A stretch of DNA of 64,000 nucleotides from Rahnella woolbedingensis (GCF_003602095.1 NZ_RAHH01000004.1:124001-188000), one strand, 5' to 3'; counted from the stretch's first letter, positions 1 to 9,554 are shown. Notes: generated from the sequence alone by a model not told the origin. Program-made: numbers and translations.

Positions 1-663
1 GTTGGTGACGAAGCGGCCTTGCGGCGTAATGCGGGTGGAGATTCCTTCAGGCGCGATCAGCTCAAATTCACTGTCGGGACGTACGCTGTATTCCAGCCAC
101 GAGAAATTCACCATATCCGCCGGTTTTTCCGGTGTGCCGTGCTGAGCCAGATAACTGCGCGCGGCGCATACCACCATCGGCATCGAGCCTAAGCGGGTGC
201 AGAACAGGCTGGAATCCTGCAACGCACCGACGCGGATCACTACATCCAGCCCGTCGGCGATTAAATCGGGGGCGGGAATACCTGTCACCAGATTCACCGT
301 CAGGCCGGGGTATTCGCTGAGCATTTCCGCGGTCATCGCAGCAAGAACATTTTGTGCCATTGTTGATGAACTGCCGATGCGCAATGTCCCGGTCGGGGTG
401 TTGTTGAAGGCATACAATTGTTCATGTACTTCGCGGACATCGTGCAGCATTTTCCTGCATCCCTGATAGTAAATCTTGCCAGCCTCTGTCAGACCAATAC
501 TGCGCGTACTTCGGTTTAATAACTTGATTTGTAAATCGTTTTCCAGCTTTGAAATAGTCTGGCTGATGGCGGAAACGCTCATATCGAGGCGTCGTGCCGC
601 GGCAGTAAAAGAACCGCTTTCTACCACCTGAGCGAAAATCGACATGCGTTTTAATCGGTCCAT
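1..663 (-). CDS. aaeR: LysR-family regulator AaeR, C-terminus cut by window edge
   Basis: LysR-type transcriptional regulator of the aaeXAB aromatic-acid efflux operon. The first 221 codons lie in the window; the stop is beyond base 1. The N-terminus (MDRLKRMSIF...) carries the LysR winged helix (residues about 1-60, with SFTAAARRLDMSVSAISQTI), followed by the start of the substrate-binding domain. It is very close to E. coli AaeR (formerly QseA), including NRSTRSIGLTEAG and RIGSSSTMAQNVL. It is divergent from aaeXAB, the arrangement known in E. coli, where the regulator responds to aromatic carboxylic acids. The ATG at 661-663 fits the E. coli start. A CRP-like site lies just upstream. Confidence 0.93.
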   Translation of the reverse strand, partial: MDRLKRMSIFAQVVESGSFTAAARRLDMSVSAISQTISKLENDLQIKLLNRSTRSIGLTEAGKIYYQGCRKMLHDVREVHEQLYAFNNTPTGTLRIGSSSTMAQNVLAAMTAEMLSEYPGLTVNLVTGIPAPDLIADGLDVVIRVGALQDSSLFCTRLGSMPMVVCAARSYLAQHGTPEKPADMVNFSWLEYSVRPDSEFELIAPEGISTRITPQGRFVTN

Positions 664-681
664 TGTTAACTCTGGCTTAAA

Positions 682-697
682 AGTGATTTAGATCACA
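682..697. promoter_or_regulatory. Candidate CRP site in the aaeR-aaeX intergenic region
   Basis: AGTGA-N6-TCACA matches the CRP consensus TGTGA-N6-TCACA at nine of ten positions. It is centred about 26 bp upstream of the aaeR start codon and about 277 bp from aaeX, so it is more likely to act on aaeR. The rest of the 303-bp intergenic region (664-966) should hold the aaeX promoter and the AaeR site; I could not place them with confidence. Confidence 0.5.
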
Positions 698-966
698 GAA
701 TGTTGATTACTTGATAATAAGCACGCTAATATACCCTTCCGGGCGATAAAACTCAGGTTTCTGTTTTCCTGACATAATGCTTACCTTCGCACACTTCCCT
801 GGCAACTCCACAACTTCGTTTCGTATTTCCCAGTGAATTATTTATCTCCGGGTGCGCGTGGTGTTGCCTAAAATAATGAATAATGTGCGCGCGGGAATAG
901 AGCGTTTATCCGTGGCTAAACTGACCGTCGTAATGCCATTCCTGATGATAATGTAAGGATTTTTTG

Positions 967-1170
967 ATGAGTTTGCTTCCGGTAATGGTGATTTTCGGAT
1001 TGTCGTTTCCTCCGGTGTTTTTTGAAATACTGCTGGCGCTGGTCATATTTTTCGTGGTGCGACGCGTGTTACAGCCCACCGGTATCTATGACTTTGTCTG
1101 GCATCCGGCGTTGTTCAACACAGCATTGTACTGCTGCCTTTTCTACCTGATCTCCTGCTTGTTCGTTTGA
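967..1170 (+). CDS. aaeX: AaeX small membrane protein
   Basis: 67-residue inner-membrane protein, first gene of the aaeXAB efflux operon. The C-terminal half ([19 protein letters not shown]) is nearly identical to E. coli AaeX, and the length is the same. Two hydrophobic segments fill most of the protein (residues about 5-30 and 47-67). The ATG at 967 gives the family N-terminus MSLLPV; a TTG one codon upstream is less likely. The exact role is not established: the family is conserved with aaeAB but is not essential for efflux in E. coli. It ends 7 bp before aaeA. Confidence 0.93.
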   Translation: MSLLPVMVIFGLSFPPVFFEILLALVIFFVVRRVLQPTGIYDFVWHPALFNTALYCCLFYLISCLFV

Positions 1171-1177
1171 GGGCGTT

Positions 1178-2113
1178 GTGAAAAATTTCTCTATAAAAAT
1201 AATACGTTATGCAATAACGTTGATTCTGGTCGTGCTGGCTGTCATCGCAATCTTTAAAGCCTGGGCGTTCTACACCGAATCTCCGTGGACCCGTGATGCC
1301 AAATTTACTGCTGACGTGGTATCTATTGCACCCGATGTCACCGGTCTGATCACTGATGTGCCGGTGATTGATAACCAACTGGTGAAAAAAGGCCAGGTGC
1401 TGTTCAAAATCGACCAGCCGCGCTATCAGCAGGCGCTGGACGAAGCGAATGCTGATGTCGCGTATTATCAGGCACTGGCCTCTGAGAAAAAACGTGAAGC
1501 CGGGCGCCGTGTGAAATTGGGCGTGCAGGCTATGTCGCAGGAAGAAATCGATCAGGCCAACAACGTGCTGCAAACCGCTCAGCATCAGCTGGCAAAGGCG
1601 CAAGCTGCGCGTGATCTGGCGGTACTGGATCTCGAACGTACCGTGGTTGTCGCGCCTTCTGACGGCTGGGTCACTAACCTCACCGTGCATCCGGGGAACT
1701 ACATTAACCGTGGTTCGACCGCCGTGGCACTGGTGAAGAAAAACTCCTTCTATATTCTCGCCTATCTGGAAGAAACCAAACTGCCGGCGCTGAAAAAAGG
1801 CGACCGGGCGGAAATCACCCCGCTGGGCAGTAATCGCATCATGCACGGTACCGTCGACAGCGTCGCTGCTGCGGTCACAAACAGCTCTTCGTCCGCCGCG
1901 ACCAACGGTCTGGCGACCATCGACAGCAACCTCGAATGGGTACGTCTGGCACAACGTGTGCCGGTGAAAATCCTGCTCGATGATGAAGACCAGCAACATC
2001 CTTATCCGGCAGGGACGACCGCGACCGTGGTTATCACCGGCCAGCATGACCGTAAACAAGATGAAGGTTCTCCGTTCCTTCGCATCCTGCATCGCCTGAG
2101 AGAGTTTGGCTAA
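1178..2113 (+). CDS. aaeA: p-hydroxybenzoic acid efflux pump subunit AaeA (membrane fusion protein)
   Basis: Periplasmic adaptor (membrane fusion protein, HlyD/EmrA type) of the AaeAB aromatic carboxylic acid efflux pump. 311 residues with a GTG start. One N-terminal transmembrane anchor (about 10-30) is followed by a lipoyl/barrel-sandwich half (DVTGLI...[15 protein letters not shown]), a helical hairpin around residues 75-150 ([17 protein letters not shown]), the second lipoyl half ([12 protein letters not shown]) and a beta-barrel. The C-terminus HRLREFG is identical to E. coli AaeA. It sits between aaeX and aaeB, with 10 bp before aaeB, so the three are almost certainly co-transcribed and controlled by AaeR. 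Confidence 0.96.
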   Translation: MKNFSIKIIRYAITLILVVLAVIAIFKAWAFYTESPWTRDAKFTADVVSIAPDVTGLITDVPVIDNQLVKKGQVLFKIDQPRYQQALDEANADVAYYQALASEKKREAGRRVKLGVQAMSQEEIDQANNVLQTAQHQLAKAQAARDLAVLDLERTVVVAPSDGWVTNLTVHPGNYINRGSTAVALVKKNSFYILAYLEETKLPALKKGDRAEITPLGSNRIMHGTVDSVAAAVTNSSSSAATNGLATIDSNLEWVRLAQRVPVKILLDDEDQQHPYPAGTTATVVITGQHDRKQDEGSPFLRILHRLREFG

Positions 2114-2123
2114 GGCCGGAAAG

Positions 2124-4082
2124 ATGAATAGTTTACTTATCCCGCGCATACGTTTTGCCTGCAAGCTGACGTTCGCGATCCTCGGCGCTCTGGTTCTCGG
2201 GTTCTATCTGCAACTCGAGACACCGCGCTGGTCAGCGATGACCGCCGCGATTGTGACTTCCGGCCCGGCGATGGTGGCAGGTGGTGAACCCTTTGCCGGT
2301 GCTATTCGTCACCGTGGTTTTCTGCGTGTTATCGGCACGTTTATCGGCTGTCTTGCGGCGCTGGTGATTGTTCTCTCCACCGCCCGCGCGCCGGTTGTGA
2401 TGCTGCTTTTGTGCTGTATCTGGGCGGGCGTCTGCACCTGGTGGTCCTCTCTTGTGCGCATTGAGAACTCCTATGCGCTGGGTCTGGCAGGGTATACCGC
2501 GCTGATTATTGTGGTGACTTCCGCCAGTGCGCCATTGCAGACACCGCAATTTGCCGTTGAGCGGTGCAGCGAAATCGTAATCGGGATTTGCTGCGCCATC
2601 GTGGCTGACCTGCTGTTTTCTCCCCGCTCTATCAAAAAAGACATCGATCGCGCCGTCAGTCAGCTGATGCTGGATCAGTTTGCGCTGATGCGGATTTGCG
2701 TCAATATCGGGACCAGGGAAGAAATCGATAAGTCCTGGAATAACCTGGTGAAAAGCACGACTGCGCTGAACGGTATGCGCGGCAGCCTGATGATGGAATC
2801 CTCGCGCTGGCAGCGTTGCAATCAGCGTCTGAAAGCGCTGCACAGCACCTCGCTGAGCATGATCACTCAGGCCTGTGAAACGTACCTGATTATGCAGGAC
2901 ATGCCACAAAGAGTGTCCCCTGAGTTCAGAGCTCTATTTGCTGAACCGGCAGAAACTATTGCGGATGTTCATCGCCGCCTGAAACAGTTGCGCCAGATTA
3001 TTACCGGTACGCACAGTGATAATGTGCTGGTGACGCTCAGCGCCTGGACCGGTGCCGGAACCCGCGCGCTGTTGCTGATGAAAGGTATTCAGACCAACAG
3101 CAGCATCAGCAGCACTGAAAGCGGCGTGCTGGAAGGCGAAGTTGTGGTGCGTCCGATGTCAGCAGAGCGGCATCATGCGCTGATCAACGGTCTGCGCACT
3201 TTCACCGCGACCGCCATTGGCTGTCTGATGTGGCTGTGGACCGGCTGGACGTCGGCCAGCGGCTGCGTGATTATCATCGCCGTGGTGACTTCGCTGGCGA
3301 TGCGTACCCCGAATCCGAAAGGCATGGCGATGGACTTTATCGTCGGAATGTTGCTGGCGATCCCGGTTGGCTCAGTCATGTTTATGCTGATCATGCCTGC
3401 GACGCAGCAGAGTTTGTTTCTGCTGTGTCTGATGCTGGGGATTTTCACCTTCTTTATTGGTATCGAAGTAACCAAGCGTCGTCTCGGGATGCTCGGTTTG
3501 CTGGCGGGCACCATCAATATTCTGGTGCTCAGTAATCCGATGAAATTCAACGTGACATCGTTTCTCGACAGCGCGCTGGGGCAGGCGGTGGGCACGGTGA
3601 TCGCGATGGCAGTACTGCTGATTATTCGCGATAAGTCCCGCGATAAAACCGGCCGTACCTTGCTGAACCGCTTTATGAGCAGCGCGGTATCGGCGCTGAC
3701 TACCAAGGCGTACCGTCGCCGTGAAAACCACCTGCCGGCGCTTTATCATCAGCTCAATCAGTTGCTGGTGATGTTTCCGAATGACATCGGCAAATACCGT
3801 CTGGCGCTGATGCTGATTATTGCGCACCAGCGCATGAAACTTGCCGAAGTACCGGTGAATGATGAGCTGTCGGCGTTCCACAAGAAAATCCGTAACACGG
3901 CAGATCACGTGGTTTCGGCGTCGGGAGAAGGCAAGCGGACTTACTATTATCAGCGCCTGCTTAAGGAGCTGGGTGAGTATCAGCAAAAGCTGGTCGATTA
4001 CGACGCGCCTTTGAAAGTGACCGAACCGGTGCGGCGTCTGACAGAGATGCTCCATCGTTATCAGCATTCGTTTGTGGCGTAA
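2124..4082 (+). CDS. aaeB: p-hydroxybenzoic acid efflux pump subunit AaeB
   Basis: Inner-membrane transporter of the aromatic acid exporter family (FUSC/ArAE), working with AaeA to expel p-hydroxybenzoate and related acids. 652 residues from ATG 2124, close to the 655 of E. coli. Two membrane blocks are visible (residues about 10-170 and 360-510), each followed by a soluble domain. Family hallmarks include [33 protein letters not shown] and LFSPRSIK. An in-frame TTG at 2106 would overlap aaeA, but it lacks the family N-terminus, so I chose the ATG. A strong bidirectional terminator follows. Confidence 0.95.
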   Translation: MNSLLIPRIRFACKLTFAILGALVLGFYLQLETPRWSAMTAAIVTSGPAMVAGGEPFAGAIRHRGFLRVIGTFIGCLAALVIVLSTARAPVVMLLLCCIWAGVCTWWSSLVRIENSYALGLAGYTALIIVVTSASAPLQTPQFAVERCSEIVIGICCAIVADLLFSPRSIKKDIDRAVSQLMLDQFALMRICVNIGTREEIDKSWNNLVKSTTALNGMRGSLMMESSRWQRCNQRLKALHSTSLSMITQACETYLIMQDMPQRVSPEFRALFAEPAETIADVHRRLKQLRQIITGTHSDNVLVTLSAWTGAGTRALLLMKGIQTNSSISSTESGVLEGEVVVRPMSAERHHALINGLRTFTATAIGCLMWLWTGWTSASGCVIIIAVVTSLAMRTPNPKGMAMDFIVGMLLAIPVGSVMFMLIMPATQQSLFLLCLMLGIFTFFIGIEVTKRRLGMLGLLAGTINILVLSNPMKFNVTSFLDSALGQAVGTVIAMAVLLIIRDKSRDKTGRTLLNRFMSSAVSALTTKAYRRRENHLPALYHQLNQLLVMFPNDIGKYRLALMLIIAHQRMKLAEVPVNDELSAFHKKIRNTADHVVSASGEGKRTYYYQRLLKELGEYQQKLVDYDAPLKVTEPVRRLTEMLHRYQHSFVA

Positions 4083-4100
4083 TTGCCTGCAAAAACAAAA

Positions 4101-4130
4101 GGCCGGTGTTTAAACGCACCGGCCTTTTTT
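4101..4130. terminator. Bidirectional intrinsic terminator between aaeB and the O-acetyltransferase gene
   Basis: GGCCGGTG (4101-4108) pairs with CACCGGCC (4117-4124), an 8-bp perfect stem with an 8-nt loop. It is followed by T6 on the plus strand, and an A-rich flank gives a T-rich tail on the minus strand. It separates two convergent genes. Confidence 0.9.
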
Positions 4131-4153
4131 AGTTTTATTGTCAAATCTGCACG

Positions 4154-4735
4154 TTATTTCATGAACGTTTCGCGGTCGGCGGCGGTGATCGGACGTATTA
4201 CACGGCAGGGTACGCCAGCCGCCACGACATCAGCGGGAATGGATTTTGTCACCACGCTGCCCGCGCCAATCACGCTGTTGCGCCCGATCGTTACCCCCGG
4301 ATTGACCATCACACCCATGCCCAGCCAGACGTTATCTTCGATGACGATGGGCAGAGAGAATTGCTCTCCTGTGATACGGATTTCCGGATCGATCGGGTGA
4401 CCGGCCGTTGCCAGCGTTACGTTTGGCGCGAACATCACGTTATCGCCGATGGTGACGGTAGCGTCATCCACCACGGTGAGATTGAAGTTGGCGTAAAAGT
4501 TATTGCCGATGTGAATATGCGTGCCATACGCGACACGCAGCGGCGGCTCAACCCAGCCGTTCTCGCCCAGGCTGCCCATGATGTCTTTCAGCATCCGCTG
4601 GCGTTTTTCTTCTTCTGACGGACGGGTGAGATTGTAATCGTAAACCCGCTCTTTGCCGTCACGCCGCTCCTGCGGCAATCCTTCGCCCATGTCTGTATAG
4701 AGTTCACCGATATTCATTTTTTCGCGCGTCGACAT
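4154..4735 (-). CDS. Sugar O-acetyltransferase, LacA/Maa-like
   Basis: 193-residue acetyl-CoA-dependent acetyltransferase of the left-handed parallel beta-helix (hexapeptide repeat) superfamily. An N-terminal maltose-acetyltransferase-type cap (about 5-60) precedes the repeats, which include IHIGNNF, VTIGDNV and VTIGRNSVIGAGSVVTKSIP. The likely catalytic His lies in TAGHPIDP. The ending VAAGVPCRVIR is shared with E. coli LacA and Maa. The sequence reads closer to galactoside acetyltransferase LacA (NFYANFNLTVVDD) than to Maa, but there is no lactose operon nearby, so the substrate is open and I give no symbol. AAGGAAG precedes the ATG. It is a single gene, convergent with aaeB. Confidence 0.88.
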   Translation of the reverse strand: MSTREKMNIGELYTDMGEGLPQERRDGKERVYDYNLTRPSEEEKRQRMLKDIMGSLGENGWVEPPLRVAYGTHIHIGNNFYANFNLTVVDDATVTIGDNVMFAPNVTLATAGHPIDPEIRITGEQFSLPIVIEDNVWLGMGVMVNPGVTIGRNSVIGAGSVVTKSIPADVVAAGVPCRVIRPITAADRETFMK

Positions 4736-4919
4736 GCTTTCTTCCTTTGTAAAAATGGGTGGAGTGCATTGCAGTCTACTGAGGGAAGGTTAAATTGTGA
4801 ACGTGTGACATTTCACTTTGCGATCTGTGTCTCTCAGTGCTGTCTGACAGACGCTTCCCGCTAAGCCGCTATACTGACTTAACAGATCGCTTAAAACGGC
4901 TTAAATCAGGAGGATCCTC

Positions 4920-6380
4920 ATGTCTGCCCATTCTCATAAACTCTCCGCGCATCCTTTGTTCAAAACCGGCTATTTTGTCGGAGGAAAATGGCTGGAAGCG
5001 AAAGACACATTTGATGTGCTGGATCCCGCGACCGGCGATGTGGTCGCCAAAGTGTCAAAGGCCGGAAAAGCGGAAACAGAAGCCGCCGTCAAAGCCGCCA
5101 GTGACGCTTTCCCGGCATGGCGCAAAACCACCGCCAAAGCACGTTCTGAAATTTTGCACCGCTGGTATGAACTGATGCTCGAGAACAAACAGTTCCTCGG
5201 CGAGCTGATGGTGGCTGAACAAGGCAAGCCGCTGAAAGAGGCGCTGGGCGAAGTCGATTACGCCGCCAGTTATCTGCAATGGTTCAGCGAAGAAGCTAAA
5301 CGCGCCAACGGCGAAATCATTCCTCCGGCCAAATCCGGTTCGCGCATTCTCGCGACCCGTGAACCGGTCGGCGTGGTGGCGGCGATCACACCGTGGAATT
5401 TTCCGCTGGCGATGCTGACCCGCAAACTCGGTCCGGCGCTGGCTGCAGGTTGCACCGGCCTCATCAAACCGGCCAGTAATACGCCGCTCTCGGCGTTTGC
5501 GCTGTTGCAGCTGGCGAAAGATGCAGGCGTGCCGGACGGGGTGATTAACGGCGTGGCGGGTGATACGAGCGCCATCAGCGAAGTGATTATGGCAAGCGAT
5601 GCGGTGCGCAAAGTCTCCTTTACTGGCTCGACCGCCATCGGCAAAACGCTGGTGCGTAACAGCGCCGACACCATGAAAAAAGTGTCGATGGAACTCGGCG
5701 GCAACGCGCCATACATTGTGTTTGATGATGCGGATATCGAAGCCGCCGTGAAGGGCGCTATCACTTGTAAATTCCGTAACACCGGACAGGTGTGCGTGTG
5801 CATCAACCGCATTTATGTGCAGGACGGCGTCTACGAGGCGTTCACTTCGCGTCTGGTGGAAGAAGTGCGCAAGCTGAAAGTCGGTAACGGTATGGACGAA
5901 GGCGTGATTGTCGGCCCGCTGATTGACATCAAAGGCCTGGAAAAAGTGGAAGAACACGTCAAGGACGCGCTGGAGAAGGGGGCGAAACTGATGGAAGGCG
6001 GTCAGCGTCACAAACTGGGTGGCAATTTCTTCCAGCCAACGGTGATTATCAATGCGACCGACGACATGAAAGTGGCGCACGAAGAAACCTTCGGCCCGCT
6101 CGCCGCCTGTTTCCGTTTCAAAACGGAAGAGGAAGTGATTAAACGCGCCAACGACACCCCGTTCGGGCTGGCGGCGTATTTCTACAGCCAGAATCTGCAG
6201 CGTATTTTCCGCGTCGCGGATGCTATCGAAAGCGGGATGATCGGCATTAACGAGTGCGCGATTTCCAATGAAGCCGCGCCATTTGGCGGCGTGAAAGAGT
6301 CCGGTCTGGGGCGTGAAGGGTCGGTGCTGGGGCTGGAAGAATACTTGCAGGTGAAAACGCTGCATTTAGGAAATCTGTAA
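4920..6380 (+). CDS. gabD: NAD(P)-dependent succinate-semialdehyde dehydrogenase
   Basis: 486-residue aldehyde dehydrogenase that should oxidise succinate semialdehyde to succinate. PWNFPLAM and the FTGSTAIGK cofactor motif are present, with general base Glu258 (MELGG) and nucleophile Cys292 in NTGQVCVC. The second Cys (294) corresponds to the redox-switch partner of E. coli GabD. The whole protein aligns with GabD with a four-residue N-terminal extension. A consensus AGGAGG (4908-4913) precedes the ATG. It stands alone: gabT and gabP are not next to it, so the physiological aldehyde is less certain than the family. Confidence 0.85.
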   Translation: MSAHSHKLSAHPLFKTGYFVGGKWLEAKDTFDVLDPATGDVVAKVSKAGKAETEAAVKAASDAFPAWRKTTAKARSEILHRWYELMLENKQFLGELMVAEQGKPLKEALGEVDYAASYLQWFSEEAKRANGEIIPPAKSGSRILATREPVGVVAAITPWNFPLAMLTRKLGPALAAGCTGLIKPASNTPLSAFALLQLAKDAGVPDGVINGVAGDTSAISEVIMASDAVRKVSFTGSTAIGKTLVRNSADTMKKVSMELGGNAPYIVFDDADIEAAVKGAITCKFRNTGQVCVCINRIYVQDGVYEAFTSRLVEEVRKLKVGNGMDEGVIVGPLIDIKGLEKVEEHVKDALEKGAKLMEGGQRHKLGGNFFQPTVIINATDDMKVAHEETFGPLAACFRFKTEEEVIKRANDTPFGLAAYFYSQNLQRIFRVADAIESGMIGINECAISNEAAPFGGVKESGLGREGSVLGLEEYLQVKTLHLGNL

Positions 6381-6482
6381 GCTCGCTTTCCAGAAATCGA
6401 TTTTTAAGAAACAATAAACAGGCACCGATGATGGCTGGCTTACACTCTGGCCTGTATACAAAGGACAATATAAAGGACGTCA

Positions 6483-6932
6483 ATGAAGGCATTTAACGGG
6501 CTGCGTTCGCGCAAAATGATGATGGCAGTCGCGGTCATTCTGGGGCTGTCCGGTGTGGCCGGGCACGTTGTCGCGAAATCGACATACAAGCAGGGCACAA
6601 TCGTTGCGGGCACGGATGAACAAGCCGTGGTGAGTTATTTGCGCCAGAATCACAGTCTGCCAGACAATTATATCACCAAGAAAAAGGCGCGCGAAGCCGG
6701 CTGGGATGCGCGTTCAGGTAATCTGTGTGATGTGTTGCCGGGGAAAGCCATTGGCGGCGACCGGTTCTCAAACCGGGAAGGTCGGCTGCCATCGGCCAAT
6801 AAACGGGTATGGCGTGAAGCAGATATCAACTATCGCTGTGGCCGCCGTGGTGCTGACCGCGTGCTGTTTGCCAGCGACGGACTGATTTACGTCAGTAAAG
6901 ACCATTATCAGAACTTCGTTCGGGTGGAGTAA
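6483..6932 (+). CDS. Secreted barnase-family ribonuclease
   Basis: 149-residue guanyl-preferring RNase of the barnase (ribonuclease N1/T1) family. A signal peptide (residues 1-31, cleavage near VVA-KS) predicts export. The mature part follows barnase closely: LPDNYITK, the GNLCDVLPGKAIGGD strand, FSNREG, WREADINY and DHYQNF. The barnase catalytic Glu73, Arg87 and His102 correspond to Glu112, Arg126 and His141, all kept. Cys82 and Cys119, absent from Bacillus barnase, could form a disulfide in the periplasm. Its stop overlaps the start of the barstar-like gene by one base, so toxin and inhibitor are co-translated. Whether it is nutritional or antagonistic cannot be told from the sequence. Confidence 0.9.
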   Translation: MKAFNGLRSRKMMMAVAVILGLSGVAGHVVAKSTYKQGTIVAGTDEQAVVSYLRQNHSLPDNYITKKKAREAGWDARSGNLCDVLPGKAIGGDRFSNREGRLPSANKRVWREADINYRCGRRGADRVLFASDGLIYVSKDHYQNFVRVE

Positions 6933-7228
6933 TGTCGATGAATAAAGTGAGCTTCGATTTTAATCACATCCCGGATTTACCCGCATTCTACGCCGAGTTT
7001 GCCCGTCAGTTTGAACTGACCGACAGCTTTGGCGCGAATCTGGATGCACTCTGGGATGAGGTAACTGGCGGGATCGCGTTGCCGATTGAGATAGATTTTA
7101 TTAACCTGAATGCCAGTCGCAAGCGGCGTTTCGGCGCACTGATTTTGCTGTTTGAAGAAGCGGAAGAGGAGCTGGAAGGCGATCTGCGGCTGAACCTGCT
7201 GGATGGCAAAATACGGGCGAAAGAGTAA
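6932..7228 (+). CDS. Barstar-family ribonuclease inhibitor
   Basis: 98-residue cytoplasmic inhibitor expected to bind the barnase-like enzyme encoded just upstream. The segment SFGANLDALWDEVTGG corresponds to the barstar helix and loop that plug the RNase active site, and the Asp equivalent to barstar Asp39 (LWDE) is kept. No signal peptide, as expected for protection of the cytosol. The ATG overlaps the RNase stop (TAATG); a second in-frame ATG at 6938 is possible. It is related to E. coli YhcO, a barstar homologue found without an adjacent barnase. Confidence 0.9.
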   Translation: MSMNKVSFDFNHIPDLPAFYAEFARQFELTDSFGANLDALWDEVTGGIALPIEIDFINLNASRKRRFGALILLFEEAEEELEGDLRLNLLDGKIRAKE

Positions 7229-7261
7229 TGCAATATCACCGGGGAACGGGGGTTTCCCGGT

Positions 7262-7879
7262 TTAGAATTCGTTTGGAATATTATCGGCCAGATATTCCAG
7301 ATAACCGTCTTTGAGGACGATATAACCACCTTTCTTTAATTCGGACAGTATCCCCATCACACCACTGCGGGACAGACCAGAGCGGCGCACAATATACTGG
7401 GTCACCGTCATTTTTGATTTTTTCTCATCCGGCAATTCATTGAGATCCTGCAGGTAAGATTTCACGATATTGTAGCGGTCGCGGTTAATCAGATTCACAT
7501 CCCGGCGGATTAAATAGGTCACGGTATGGGTAGCGACGATAAATAAGGTTTCCCAAAGGTCATGCTCTCTGGCAATTTTCATAAAATCATCATAAGGCAG
7601 AGTGAGGAATTTTGTGGGTCCTGTGGCCTTAATATAATAATAATCGCTTTCTATTCTGTTGTGCATGATACCAAATGCATAAGGTGCAACTATTTCAGAA
7701 ATCAGCAGGTCATCTTGCCGCCGGTAAAGTTGTATGCCGCCTTGTGCGAGAAAAATCACGTTTTCCTCAGCCTGTGAAAGAGCCAGACGTTTGCCTGCTT
7801 CAAACTCCAGGACCTGAGCCACCGGTTCGCAGATATCAACCAGTATCTGAATGGTATGGGCAGGCTTTCTGAACCTCAT
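7262..7879 (-). CDS. Winged-helix regulator with cyclic-nucleotide-binding-like N-terminus (IprA/YaiV-like)
   Basis: 205-residue protein with a cupin-like N-terminal sensor domain (about 20-110) and a C-terminal winged helix whose recognition helix lies in IVRRSGLSRSGVMGILSELKKGGYI. The layout is that of the Crp/Fnr superfamily, and the ending resembles E. coli IprA (YaiV), linked to peroxide resistance. No Fe-S cysteines of the FNR type are seen, so oxygen sensing by that route is unlikely. It is transcribed toward the barstar gene, with only 33 bp between the stop codons. Ligand and targets are unknown. A 199-bp gap separates it from the next gene. Confidence 0.75.
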   Translation of the reverse strand: MRFRKPAHTIQILVDICEPVAQVLEFEAGKRLALSQAEENVIFLAQGGIQLYRRQDDLLISEIVAPYAFGIMHNRIESDYYYIKATGPTKFLTLPYDDFMKIAREHDLWETLFIVATHTVTYLIRRDVNLINRDRYNIVKSYLQDLNELPDEKKSKMTVTQYIVRRSGLSRSGVMGILSELKKGGYIVLKDGYLEYLADNIPNEF

Positions 7880-8078
7880 TTTGCGGACCCCTGATGCGAC
7901 CGGTGAAAGTATTATAAAAGTAGTCTACCTACATTGTTTTTTCAACTTAATGATAAATAATGGTTTTATCTAAAGCGTGACGACGTGCTTATCGTAAGGC
8001 ACCTGGCGTCCGGTATTCTGATGGCGACATAACCCCCGATTTTTAAATGCCCGGCTAAATGATTGCAGGCTGACGGAT

Positions 8079-8348
8079 TTACCGGACGGTATTGCGGACT
8101 GCTTTAACGCCTGAATGATTGCTGGCATCAGAAACTTTATCTTTTGCATCGGCGATTTTGTCTTTTTTAGCATCGAGGTTAACGGTATCCGCTGCGGCTT
8201 CTTTGGCTGAGCAGCGTCCGCTAATGCCTGTTGTGGCATTCATGGCAGCGCTTTTAGCGGCTTTTTCTGCGGTGCAGTCAGGATTAATAATGCCAGCGCT
8301 GGCGCTGAAACAGGCAAAAGCCAGTAAACTGGTGATTAAGATACGCAT
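8079..8348 (-). CDS. Small exported protein of unknown function
   Basis: 89 residues with a clear signal peptide (MRILITSLLAFACFSASA, cleavage after residue 18). The mature part is about 70 residues, Ala/Lys/Asp-rich, with two cysteines (25 and 46), and ends in a charged helix-forming stretch (KKDKIADAKDKVSDASNH). I do not recognise the family. The ATG at 8346-8348 was chosen over an upstream one because GGAG sits at proper spacing and the signal peptide starts there. It lies 38 bp downstream of mscS on the same strand and may share its transcript. Confidence 0.65.
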   Translation of the reverse strand: MRILITSLLAFACFSASAGIINPDCTAEKAAKSAAMNATTGISGRCSAKEAAADTVNLDAKKDKIADAKDKVSDASNHSGVKAVRNTVR

Positions 8349-8386
8349 GGTATTCTCCGGATAATATAACGGGTGACAGTACATGT

Positions 8387-9271
8387 TTAAGCTGCGCTTT
8401 TGGGCAGCGAAACGGATTTCTTTGCAGACAATTCATTACGGTGTAAATGCACATCCATTTGCGGATAAGGGATGCCGATATTATGTTTGTCCAGCGCGGT
8501 TTTAATGCCTTCCATGACGTCGAAATACATATCCCAATAATCTTCATTACTGACCCAGGCGCGAACCACATAATTTAAAGATGACGGGCCCATATCATGC
8601 AGGCGAACCATCAGTTCGGTGTTGGGCAACAGCCGTTTGTCCGGACTGACGACGGCCATGATCACCTCTTTGACATGTTCAATGTCGGTGTTGTAGGCAA
8701 CGCCCACCATAATCTCGAGCCTGCGTGTGGGATGGCGTGAGAAGTTGACGATATCACCGGCAATGATTTTCCCGTTGGGCATCACCACCGATTTATTATC
8801 GACCGTACGCAGCGTGGTGGAGAAAATATGCACCTCTTCCACGGTGCCGGAAACGCCGCCAATTTGTGTGTATTCACCTGCCTTGAACGGGCGTAATGAC
8901 ACCAGCAGCACACCGGCGGCAAAGTTGGAAAGTGAGCCCTGTAAGGCCAGACCGATGGCCAGGCCAGCGGCACCGACCACGGCGATAATGGATGATGTTT
9001 CTACGCCCATCCGGCCCAGCGCGGCAATCACGGTGAAGGTCAGCAGCGCGTAACGCAGCAAGGTGCAACAAAACTGTGTCACCGTACGGTCGACGCCACG
9101 GGCGTTCATCAGTTTGCGCAGTCCACCTGCGGCCAGCCGGGCAATGGCACTACCAATAAACAGTAACAGGATGGCGACGACGAAATTAATGAGCATCTGG
9201 AACATCAGATGTTCATTATCCGCTATCCACGCCGTGGCATTTTTTATAATAGAGAACTTTTCATTTTGCAC
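8387..9271 (-). CDS. mscS: Small-conductance mechanosensitive channel MscS
   Basis: 294-residue inner-membrane channel that opens on hypo-osmotic shock to release solutes. Three transmembrane helices: TM1 about 24-50, TM2 about 65-88, and the Gly/Ala-rich pore helix TM3 about 95-125 (VVGAAGLAIGLALQGSLSNF). The beta domain (PFKAGEYTQIGGVSGTVEEV, VMPNGKIIAGDIVNFSR) and the alpha/beta cytoplasmic cage follow, ending in IPYPQMDVHLHR. It is close to E. coli MscS (286 residues). An in-frame stop immediately upstream forces the GTG start at 9271, and the ribosome binding site is weak. Some enterics carry several MscS-like proteins, so this may not be the only one. Confidence 0.9.
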   Translation of the reverse strand: MQNEKFSIIKNATAWIADNEHLMFQMLINFVVAILLLFIGSAIARLAAGGLRKLMNARGVDRTVTQFCCTLLRYALLTFTVIAALGRMGVETSSIIAVVGAAGLAIGLALQGSLSNFAAGVLLVSLRPFKAGEYTQIGGVSGTVEEVHIFSTTLRTVDNKSVVMPNGKIIAGDIVNFSRHPTRRLEIMVGVAYNTDIEHVKEVIMAVVSPDKRLLPNTELMVRLHDMGPSSLNYVVRAWVSNEDYWDMYFDVMEGIKTALDKHNIGIPYPQMDVHLHRNELSAKKSVSLPKSAA

Positions 9272-9554
9272 AGTTTACGCTGCCTAAATTAATTCATCAG
9301 AATACAGTGCTCAATTTTATACACTGGCGGGAGTGATGAGAATTCGAACAGGTGCCCATAATTGGGCATTGAATTATCCGGTATAAATGGATGAAGATTC
9401 CGTCACTAAAATGGCTGTAGTTTTTCGATCATTATTCTTTTTACTGAACGAATATAAGAAAAATAGCTGCCTGGGGAATATCTATTTCCCCGTGTTTTCT
9501 GGAAGGTATTTACAGCCTGAAAATACCGGTCATCCGATAAGAGATACCTGCATT

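Noticed and set aside
1115-2164. A 349-codon open frame on the minus strand opposite aaeA
   Set aside because: It lies wholly over aaeA, whose protein is a clear family member. The antisense product is His/Arg/Phe-rich with no domain, typical of a mirror frame.
5055-6365. A 436-codon open frame opposite the gabD-like gene
   Set aside because: Antisense to a well-conserved dehydrogenase, His/Phe/Arg-rich composition, no start signal.
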